Assembly (NCBI GenBank): GCA_001969505.1
Contig: LSSK01000038.1
Span: 1 to 19,963, forward strand
Direction of reading: 5' to 3'
Source: Zancudomyces culisetae
Lineage: Eukaryota > Kickxellomycota > Harpellomycetes > Harpellales > Legeriomycetaceae
DNA length: 19,963 nucleotides
A program made the translations under genes and the position numbers. Within the stretch, counting starts at the first letter, position 1. Each line of letters starts with the position of its first letter. Under the pieces are notes generated by a model. The model saw only the letters and a list, made by a program, of their open reading frames with translations, was not told where the DNA came from and searched no databases. Shown here one piece after another: positions 1 to 7,739 of this stretch.

Positions 1-2681
1 AATACTAATGTTCTTAGTCCGGCATTTGCAAATGCATCTATTTGTTTACTTGTTTGATTTCTTCGCATTCTTTCATTTGATTCATGCTCATCAACTGGTC
101 TAAGCAAATCCAACACTATTGAATCCGCCCCCTTTGTAAATATCACTATATCGTTCCATGGTGCTGGTCGTCGTATCACTGTTGACATTCGTTTGCGTGT
201 TGAATTAAACTCCAATGTTGCTAATACTGTAAACTCATGGCTTGATCCACGCATATCTAACATCACTTTGTCTCGAATCCGACTAACAAATGTATGTCCC
301 AAGTTGCGTGCTGCAATCACTAGCGCTGCTTCATCTGGTGATTCAGCTGAGTACTTAATATCATTAGAACTTCTTTCACTAGCTATTGATGAACTACGAA
401 CCGATGTAGGCTGTGTAATCGAATCACCCTGTCCTGAAAGCAAATTCAAAACTCCACTACTGACAGTTTTGTTTCTATTGTGTGTTTTCTTTCCCATTGA
501 TATTAAGCTAGGGTTCTGGCTTGTGTTTCTGCTGTGTGTTCTACTATTAAATGGCCATCTTTTTCCGATCGATGATCCTAATTTACCCTCCTGTTTTTCT
601 TCATCTATTACCACATGTTCACTTTCATCATTATCATCTGCTGTTACTTTGTTTATATCTGCTTCTACTTGAACTGTATGACATAGTGACATACACATCA
701 AAAACATATCGATTTGTTTTGCTTGCTCGTTCTTGCTTGCCCATTGATTGTATTTACTATCTTCTATTAGGTTTGCTGCTAGCATGTCTCGAAATATTCT
801 TTCATCCACAAACGAATAGTTTCCACTATTATCATCGTCCAAATTGACGTATCTTGGGTCAAATACTTTTTTCATTTCATTTACATATTTTTCAATCTGC
901 AGTTTTCGTTCGTACTCTATATCTTTATCATCAGCTTTGGATTGTTTACCATCCATTGACTGCATTCCTATATGTTCGCTATTGTCCTCATCTTTACCCA
1001 TTGTTCTATTAAACCTACTACCTCCACCACCACCACCAATACCGCCACCGCTACTGTTTCCTCCTCCAATACCTCCAATACCCCCAATACCTCCAATACC
1101 ATCACCTCCATACTCCAAATCCCCCTCCGTTTCTAGCGCATTCAACTCTTCAAGTAACTCTTGTGCCTTCATACCCTTCACCACATCCAATTCATCGCCT
1201 GGCAACTGTTTTCCATACATAACTCCATTGATTGAGCACATTCGAAAATCCATCTGGTTTCGTGTAAGGGTACCTGTTTTGTCGCTGAATATATATTCGA
1301 TTTGGCCCATATCATCGGAAATACTCCAATTTCTAGGCACGCATCGTTCATCTCGCTCAGCATTGTACATATTTACATCATTATAGATGAAATATGCGTG
1401 TACTATTCTAATTACTTCTATACTTATATAAAGTGATATCGGAATAATGTTTTGAAGCAAAACTAACGTTGCTAGCACTGTTGAAAAAAAGTATGACATG
1501 GCTGATTCTGTGTTCCCAACGATCAAATCTCTTATATCTCCTGTTAACCACGTATTAAATAGTACCACTGATATTGTTGACCCTGTAATCAGTAAAACCA
1601 TCAATGTAATAAAATTTACTATCACCATTTTGTTCATCATCCGCTCCAGCTTGCTACGCTTAAATGGTGGCGAGCCTGAATTTAAAATTACTTTTGTCTG
1701 CCTCCCTGTATACAAAACTAACCCCACCACCCACTCTGTGTTGCGCAGCACCATCCCTCGCAGCAGTAAGTTCGTCAACCCTGCTGACACCACCTTTGGC
1801 TCTCCCCCATGCTCTGGAAATACTGTTATTGCACAATTAGCTGAGTACATGTTTTCTGTTGGTGGATCAGTTTCAACCACTGCCCTTAATCGCGCTGCTC
1901 CATCTGCGCCTTTATATTTACGAAACTCTTTCAGCGAATATCGCGCTTTTAGATTAGTTTCGCCGTCCAAATCCTTACTATCCGCATAGCAACTGTCATC
2001 TTCATGTGCTGTTGAAAGTATCAACATATCCGCTGCCACTTGATCTCCATTTTTTAGCACAACTATATCACCCACTCTTATATCTTTCCATGTGGATTCC
2101 ACCACCTCTGGCTCTCGTCCTTTAATCTCGTTGTACTTATTATCCATCCAAAACCTTGGCATGGACATCTTTTTCCGCATAAATACCCTTGACATCAGTC
2201 CGTTTCGACGACGATCTGCCTCGTCTTCAAATATATTCTCATTCTTCCAGTTCCTCACTATCCGTGCCTTTGCACTGTTTGTTTTCCGGTCACTTACATG
2301 TCGCCGCCAATCCTCCAGCGCATCCTTAAATGCCGTCAGTATCAGTACACTTGCAAGTGGCAGTACCGCCAAGGCTGGTGGCCCTATCGCAAATTTTGGA
2401 ACTAGTTGTATAGTAGTAAGTACTAAAAAGTACAGATTTGCCGCTCTTTTAAATTGCTGATAAAGATTTTTCGGAAGAAAGGAAAATAGTGTATATTGCG
2501 CTGTAAACACCTCATTTGTACAGTATCGATCTTTATGCAACTCTCGTTCCCCATCAGGCACTATCAAGTTTAGATACACTTTTCTCGATGGCAGTGACGC
2601 CATCTTTGTTCTTACTCGATCTCCATTGTCTTTATCAAAAAACCTCTTCAGCCGCCCTTTCATTCCCTTTATCTTGACCAT
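1..2681 (-). CDS. P4-type ATPase, Dnf1/Dnf2-like phospholipid flippase (3' end cut off by window)
   Basis: An open frame of 893 codons on the minus strand starts at the ATG at 2681-2679 (A at -3, G at +4) and runs off the left edge without a stop or intron. It encodes the N-terminal two thirds or so of a lipid-flipping P4-ATPase, which uses ATP to move phospholipid to the cytosolic leaflet. Visible in order: TM1-TM2 hairpin (about residues 80-120) followed by KDALEDWRR; actuator-domain DGET (239-242); TM3 (about 352-376); TM4 with the P4 signature PISL (414-417); phosphorylation motif DKTGT with catalytic Asp467; nucleotide-domain ESPDEAA (780-786), NSTRKRMS and KGAD (850-853). The run FSDKTGTLTRNQMDFRMC and the basic insert after the first hairpin favour the Dnf1/Dnf2 branch, whose members need a Cdc50/Lem3 partner (family knowledge). 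Odd points are a Gly/Ile repeat and a long Ser/Asn-rich stretch inserted between the P and N domains. The P4 assignment is firm; the subclass is probable. Confidence 0.94.
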   Translation of the reverse strand, partial: MVKIKGMKGRLKRFFDKDNGDRVRTKMASLPSRKVYLNLIVPDGERELHKDRYCTNEVFTAQYTLFSFLPKNLYQQFKRAANLYFLVLTTIQLVPKFAIGPPALAVLPLASVLILTAFKDALEDWRRHVSDRKTNSAKARIVRNWKNENIFEDEADRRRNGLMSRVFMRKKMSMPRFWMDNKYNEIKGREPEVVESTWKDIRVGDIVVLKNGDQVAADMLILSTAHEDDSCYADSKDLDGETNLKARYSLKEFRKYKGADGAARLRAVVETDPPTENMYSANCAITVFPEHGGEPKVVSAGLTNLLLRGMVLRNTEWVVGLVLYTGRQTKVILNSGSPPFKRSKLERMMNKMVIVNFITLMVLLITGSTISVVLFNTWLTGDIRDLIVGNTESAMSYFFSTVLATLVLLQNIIPISLYISIEVIRIVHAYFIYNDVNMYNAERDERCVPRNWSISDDMGQIEYIFSDKTGTLTRNQMDFRMCSINGVMYGKQLPGDELDVVKGMKAQELLEELNALETEGDLEYGGDGIGGIGGIGGIGGGNSSGGGIGGGGGGSRFNRTMGKDEDNSEHIGMQSMDGKQSKADDKDIEYERKLQIEKYVNEMKKVFDPRYVNLDDDNSGNYSFVDERIFRDMLAANLIEDSKYNQWASKNEQAKQIDMFLMCMSLCHTVQVEADINKVTADDNDESEHVVIDEEKQEGKLGSSIGKRWPFNSRTHSRNTSQNPSLISMGKKTHNRNKTVSSGVLNLLSGQGDSITQPTSVRSSSIASERSSNDIKYSAESPDEAALVIAARNLGHTFVSRIRDKVMLDMRGSSHEFTVLATLEFNSTRKRMSTVIRRPAPWNDIVIFTKGADSIVLDLLRPVDEHESNERMRRNQTSKQIDAFANAGLRTLV
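1017..1109 (-). repeat. Glycine-rich repeat within flippase coding sequence
   Basis: Codons 525-555 of the flippase read as iterated Gly-Gly-Ile units followed by oligoglycine. On the plus strand this is a run of CCTCCAATA-like nonamers and CCACCA triplets. It lies about 60 residues after the phosphorylated Asp467, at the junction between the P domain and the nucleotide domain, where loops tolerate insertions. It looks like a microsatellite-born flexible linker. The long proline-rich reading frame on the opposite strand is its shadow. Confidence 0.85.
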
Positions 2682-3014
2682 TTTCTTTTATTTAACTGCT
2701 TGTGCTTTAAAGTTGTTGTATCTCTATAGATGTTTGAACTAAGCCTTTTCTGGTACGAAACACCTTTGTTCCCGCCTTTTCTTCCTGGCTTACTGTTTAA
2801 TGTATTATAAAATACTGTGAATACTATTATGTTATTTATATCTCCTTGTGCTTTCTAGTTTAAATTTCACAGCTTTTATCAAGTTATTATTTCTATCCAG
2901 TATAACTTTTATAATTGCAGGAAACCCTTGACACAAACCAGAGTTTATTGCTTTGTGTGTTTTAGTTTTGGATTTAAAAATTCGTTAATGTTACCGAAAA
3001 TACAAAATTTAGGG

Positions 3015-3020
3015 TTTATA
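3015..3020 (-). promoter_or_regulatory. Candidate TATA box (TATAAA) for the flippase gene
   Basis: TATAAA is read on the minus strand at 3020-3015, about 335 nt upstream of the flippase ATG. It sits in a slightly GC-richer patch and about 40 bp downstream (in the direction of transcription) of a cluster of TTGTGA words. Such hexamers are frequent in AT-rich DNA, so the support comes mainly from its position between the motif cluster and the ATG-free leader. Confidence 0.35.
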
Positions 3021-3061
3021 AGCGCTCCTGATCTAAGTTGTATGTATACTTGTATTCGTAG

Positions 3062-3113
3062 TCACAACTTGTAGTTGTGATCGCGTTTGTGATTGTATTT
3101 ATTACAATTGTGA
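3062..3113. promoter_or_regulatory. Cluster of four TTGTGA/TCACAA words, including a perfect inverted repeat
   Basis: TCACAA occurs at 3062-3067 and TTGTGA at 3075-3080, 3087-3092 and 3108-3113, four copies in 52 bp. The first two form a perfect 8-bp inverted repeat (TCACAACT, 3-nt spacer, AGTTGTGA) at 3062-3080. The cluster lies 40-95 bp upstream of the TATAAA at 3015-3020. This arrangement fits a homotypic transcription-factor site array for the flippase gene. I do not recognise the binding protein. Confidence 0.4.
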
Positions 3114-3309
3114 AAGTTAGTTGTACCGCTCAGTTCTTCTTTCCTAAGCCTAACAATGCATATACGCAAACGAATGGCTAATTCCACCTAGCGGTTATAT
3201 TGTTGCTGTTTAGAAATGTATACGCAAATCCCAACATAAACAGTTGGTATTAATGTTAATCCAGCAACAGGGAGATTCTAAATCCGCGAATATATTAAGA
3301 TATATAAGG

Positions 3310-3328
3310 TAGATAGATAGATAGATAG
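3310..3328. repeat. (TAGA)n microsatellite
   Basis: Just under five tandem copies of the tetramer TAGA, with no coding context. It is a simple-sequence repeat in the intergenic spacer and likely to vary in length among strains. Confidence 0.9.
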
Positions 3329-5116
3329 TCAAAAAGGTATATTCAAAACACCCAATTTTTTTCGACCTGTTGTTTCTTTCTTTTTTTTTTTACTGGTGTT
3401 GATATACTTTATTCGGTTTTAACAATATATGTTGGCCATTGTTAGCTATCACAATACAACAATAAAAAATTTTTAACTCGAACAAGCATCATCGCCATAC
3501 TTTAATTTTCTATTTATTTCTTTATTTCTTTTCTTCTATTTCTTTTGCTATTCTTGGCTAACAGCACTGTTTGTTAACGAACGGTATGATGGCTTTTCCT
3601 CGAATGTACTCGCACCAATCCCTCATATCCTTCTCTCCTTGGCCTCCCCAAAATACTTTTTTTTTCCCACCAAATTACATTTACTGGTATTTTGGAAACC
3701 TCAAAAGCTAATTGTGCTTTTTAATTACTAAATTATTTTACAAATAACATTATAACACAACAGTATACGCCAGTAATTTAATGGACGGCTTATTAGTTTA
3801 TTTCTTTGCAATCTGCCATTTTATTTCCAATAGCCTTTTGTTTTAATTTTGTTTTAGTTTTAATTTAGTTTTACTTTAGTTTATTTATCTTAAAAGTTGA
3901 TCAATTAAGTAGCTTTACATCAAGAAATCGAGTTAAATTTTTTTACTTAAACCCCTGCAATGTTTGTAATACAATAGTATCTGATAGGTAAATTATATTT
4001 GCAAAGAGCCAATTGCGCACATCCTAAGAGCAATGCTACAACTAATCCGTTCCATTTTTTGTAATTAGTAAGCATTCACCAAGTCCCAGTTCTAAACATA
4101 GTACCGTTCCCAGCTTCCGATACTGGCTGTCATTTGCTAGCATTCCCTGCATTCCCCCCCACTGATGTCGCTTTGGATGCTATCTTTTTTTGTTCCAATC
4201 TAAACCCACAAAAAAATAAAGACCTTACCTATCACGACCTGACCTGCACCTCAATACATATGTAATAGCTGGTATTTTTGACTTTTAGGGTCACATTGTT
4301 TTGGCTTGTCGAACCCTATGCGTCAATGTATGTTTGATGTCATCTCTACATACAAAAAGATCTTCCTACATTTCGCTCAACACTTTGTGAAAATTGAAAT
4401 TATCCATCATTTTCGTTCGCGTTGAATACACCTTGAGGATTACAATGAAGTATTTATTTTTCAGTGCTATTGGATTACCATTCACCAAAAAAATACTTTC
4501 GGGAAAGGATGGTCTATTTCCAATTCTACGTAGATTTTTTAATATTGTTTATATTTTTTAAAGCACCCAGCCATTACTATTCATGGATTCACTTTATTAG
4601 CCAATCCATACCACCACAGCCTTAAATAACTTCATTTACCATACATTCACTACTCTAGTTCATACACTTTTTCATTTATCCCTGTTCTTCAGTGCACAAA
4701 AATAAAAAGCGAGCCATGAAAATCATTTGTTTGGATTTTGCTGTTTCCAAAAGATAAAAATAACCATCTGTAAACAGTATAGCACATCTAAAGTTGGTGG
4801 CCAATATGGTTTTTTTGTTTATTTTAGAAGATATCCAGCTTCGCAGAAAACAATCTTGTAGATTTTCCTCCGCAACACCAATACGGGCTTTACATGCGTC
4901 CGGAGGTGGGTTTACCTAGCTACCAACTTTTTATTATACTTTTTTTTGGTTTCCAAAATATCCGTTTTAATCTATAAGCAAATTGTATAATGTAAATTGC
5001 CGGATATTACGTAATAGTTTTTACTCTTATTAACCTGGTAACATAAGAATTTTGCTCATTTCACAGTACATGTGAAATTAACAAATGCTGTATCTAAAAA
5101 TAAAATTCAACTTACT

Positions 5117-5159
5117 TGAGAGGGAGAGAGGAAGCAGAAGGGAAGAGGGAAGAGGGAAA
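5117..5159. repeat. Homopurine tract with GGGAAGA-type units
   Basis: A 43-nt run of purines on the plus strand with a single cytosine (in GAAGCAGAAG). It includes two tandem copies close to AGAGGGA. Long purine/pyrimidine asymmetry of this kind can exclude nucleosomes or form triplex structures (general knowledge). No function can be assigned here. Confidence 0.7.
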
Positions 5160-6224
5160 CAGTTTGTTTTTTCTTACTGCGGAAAAGCACGCATGACCCA
5201 ATTACACACATTTTCCCTTTCCAGAAGGAAATGGCAAAATGGCCTATAATGATACTTTTTTCTTACACATTTGCTCGCTTGCTTTCCCTTCCCATCTCCT
5301 TGACTGAGTTGAGTTTCTCAAGGAGGCATAATTTAACCGAACTTTGTACTTGGTAAAGTAGAATGCAATACAAACACACCAATCACTCAATTTCTGCAAC
5401 ATATCATAAACCGTTCATTTTTTTGTTTCAAAGCATTATATTTAATTTATGGTGTTTGCAATGTAAACATAAACATGTATAGATAAAAGCAATACATACA
5501 CCCATTTGCTATTTGTCTTTATCTTTCTCTTTTCGTTTGTTGAAACCTCAAAAGTCTTACTTTCGTCAGAAAAACGATCACACTACCCAATAAAAAAATG
5601 TAAACGCGACAACTAATTGTATCACAATGAGTCTTATCGGTCCCATTTTTTTGTTCACCAAAAATTGGCACTCAAAAAATATTTTTTATAGCCTTGTCCA
5701 TTATGAGTATCTGGACTCGGAAGTTTACAGATTAGTAAAAGTGGTGTCGAATGATAGTACAAAATAGTGATCTCAAAGACTAGGGTTTTAAAGGCGTTAT
5801 CACTTCTCGTATTACCAGACAGCTAGTTATACATGCAGCCTAGTACAAATTACACCAGCCACCTATACTAAGAAAAAAAGTGAGAAAATTCTACACTTGT
5901 AGTCATACCAACCACAAAAGGCGCAATTTTAAAAGCATACTGAAGTGTACACCATTTATTTTGTATGATTCGATGTAACAATGGTAGTAATAAGAGGATA
6001 GGATTGCTATAATTCTTTCTTTGTTCTTTTGTACTTTTTAATACAACTAGAAACAACCTTTCAATATCTTTATACAGAATAGCAGCCATTTACCAGATAA
6101 AAAAAAACCAAGTTGTTCAAGTTTGCATTTTTGATGTATTCCATCCTCGTGACACTGCAACTATTAGCTTTCAAATCAATCTATGCTTGCAGACCCCCCT
6201 TTTTCCTTAAAATATAAAAATATA

Positions 6225-6281
6225 ATCATATATGATATGTCATATCTGTCACCCAGGTCCGGGTCAAAAGTTAACTTTGAC
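6225..6281. promoter_or_regulatory. Cluster of palindromes in the intergenic spacer
   Basis: Three adjacent inverted repeats occur within 57 bp: ATCATATATGAT (perfect, 6225-6236), GATATG-T-CATATC (perfect with 1-nt spacer, 6234-6246) and GTCAAAAGTTAACTTTGAC (6263-6281, symmetric except for one extra A). Between them is a GC-richer patch where ACCC and GGGT flank AGGTCC. This could be a protein-binding element. No factor or RNA structure is recognised. Confidence 0.3.
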
Positions 6282-7305
6282 TTAACCTTGTCTCCATTTC
6301 TTTGAGTTTTCTCTTATGTATATGATAAAGCTCCTATTTTAAGGCACATTTGCAAGTTTCGTTTGTTATGCTCAATGTAAACGCATATAACTAAAATTTA
6401 TTGCATTGTAGAAGTACAATAATGGCTAAAGATTGAAATATCAGGGCGTGGAGAAGGAGAAAGGGTGAGTTGGTTTGGATATCTGTACAGCGTTTTATAC
6501 GTTTAGTCAATAATATTTTCTGACTTTATTTTTGAAATTAGTGGATTCTTTACATCGTTGGAGAATACAAAAATCGATAATATAGCAATTTTTGTTACAA
6601 CACAACACAGCTACACTTTTTTCTGGGATAACAGAGAATTTAAATAAATAAGCAAAGTAATAGGCTACAAAAGATAAAATCGATATAAAAATGAGAATAA
6701 AAACTGCGAAACAAGTTTGCTATTTTCTAATTGTGGGGAAATACAAATGATAAAATGCAAAGGAAATAGATACTCCAATTTAACATCTATGTTCCATTCT
6801 AAGCTCAATGTTGCCAATTCGCTTGTTAAAATTTACTTTGCTGTATAAAGTAGAGGCGACCTATAACTCTATAGGTATAACTACCACTCTTTTTTGCAAA
6901 TCTGTATTATGGATGATACTAGCACTGGACTAGCATCAGCACCTAAACAAGTGAAATATTTTTAGCTGCACTTTGCAGATTTGTACAAATGTTTTACATG
7001 ATCAAAAAGCTAAAGCAAAGAACACAATACATTAAACGGAATAAAAATATCAAGCACGATAAATGAGTTTTTGTTGGAGTGAAAGGGTTGAGATTATTGG
7101 TGCGGCTAAAACAGAAATAAAGAACAGCTCGCAAAACCATATATCAAAATTGTTGCACATTATACTTTATTAATCTTGGGATGTATTTATTTTTATTCAC
7201 ATTTATTCATAACTTTAATCTTTTGCATGCTAGTATTTTTAAGATTGTGGAAAACGTAGTGTTCTACCAGCCAATAATACCATCGAATATATGTACTGAT
7301 ACATG

Positions 7306-7739
7306 AATACTAACAAAATTATACGTGAGACAGCTGTATTTGTAGTAAGCATTGTCAGAACCCTTTTACTAGATCTTTTACCCTTTTTTTTCCTCCTTAA
7401 TTTTTAATTATTGGGTAGTACTAAACAAAATAATATTTTTATTCTAAGGTTGCTAGCTACTAAAGTATTTCGATCAGTATATATTTAAACATACTTTATA
7501 TTTTCAATTTGAGAGTATATACTTGCGCTTCATAGAAACACTGGCGCAGAGTATTAATAAAACTTAAACATCCAACTGTTGATAGCCAAAGTTTTCTTGT
7601 TAATATTACCATTAGGATACCACAAATCGGATATATTCACCATAGCTAAATACAACGGCTACTATTGACATAACTAGAGTTCTGACTTAAAGAATATTGG
7701 TTACACGAAAATTGTTACATCAGAGGAAAAAGAAAAAAA
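7306..7739 (+). promoter_or_regulatory. Probable 5' leader of the giant ORF, with a possible 3' splice site at its start
   Basis: No ATG occurs on the plus strand over the 434 nt before the giant ORF, whereas the minus strand has eight in the same interval. The last upstream ATG is at 7303-7305. A perfect yeast-type branch sequence TACTAAC lies at 7308-7314, followed by CAG at 7331-7333, about 20 nt from the branch adenosine. The ATG-free stretch could therefore be the exon after a 5' UTR intron. The donor is not clear; GGTGAGT near 6464-6470 is one candidate. The leader ends in an A-rich run directly before the start codon. Confidence 0.45.

Larger units (their letters stand above)
2682..3158 (-). 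promoter_or_regulatory. Probable 5' leader and core promoter of the flippase gene
   Basis: This stretch directly upstream of the flippase start contains no ATG on the minus (sense) strand. The opposite strand has six in the same 477 nt. The first upstream ATG on the sense strand is at 3161-3159. Absence of start triplets only on the transcribed strand is what a scanned 5' leader shows. The leader probably begins downstream of the TATAAA at 3020-3015, and no reading frame is present. How far the transcript really extends is inference. Confidence 0.5.
3159..7305. other. 4.1-kb AT-rich spacer with no recognisable gene
   Basis: I see no reading frame with protein-like character on either strand. 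The longest candidate is a 73-codon minus-strand frame at 5868-6089, which resembles no family and fits chance. I saw no tRNA A/B-box pair, 5S or spliceosomal RNA core, telomere repeat array, long terminal repeat or transposase remnant. The stretch holds poly(dT) runs (for example T11 at 3381-3391), a short TAGA microsatellite, a homopurine tract at 5117-5159 and a palindrome cluster at 6225-6281. For a genome with intronless genes and a 119-bp convergent spacer, the size is unusual. Long regulatory DNA, a noncoding RNA or a decayed element are all possible. Confidence 0.6.

Noticed and set aside
193-672. 159-codon plus-strand frame at the left end
   Set aside because: Antisense shadow of the flippase nucleotide-binding domain (ESPDEAA, NSTRKRMS, KGAD on the minus strand).
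844-1386. 180-codon plus-strand frame rich in proline
   Set aside because: It lies antisense to the flippase; its proline run is the complement of the Gly/Ile repeat, and the minus-strand frame carries all P4-ATPase motifs.
3009-3020. TTTAGGG-like word considered as an interstitial telomere repeat
   Set aside because: Single copy only; similar AGGG words at 4286 and 5782 are also isolated, so there is no array.
4305-4325. GTCGAACCC resembling part of a tRNA B box on the minus strand
   Set aside because: The downstream part of the B-box consensus does not match and no cloverleaf arms or A box fit at tRNA spacing.
4850-4955. GC-richer patch followed by T8, considered as a Pol III ncRNA
   Set aside because: No U6, U5, SRP, RNase P or tRNA core sequence was found and no convincing fold was seen by eye.
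5868-6089. 73-codon minus-strand frame in the gene desert with an ATG and A at -3
   Set aside because: No recognisable family or domain, isolated in AT-rich noncoding DNA, and a length that chance can give in 5 kb. Not supported as a gene without expression or conservation.
6205-6222. Match to the budding-yeast ARS core (TTTTATATTTT on the minus strand)
   Set aside because: An 11-bp AT-only word is expected many times in this composition, and the organism is probably not a Saccharomyces relative, so origin function cannot be claimed.
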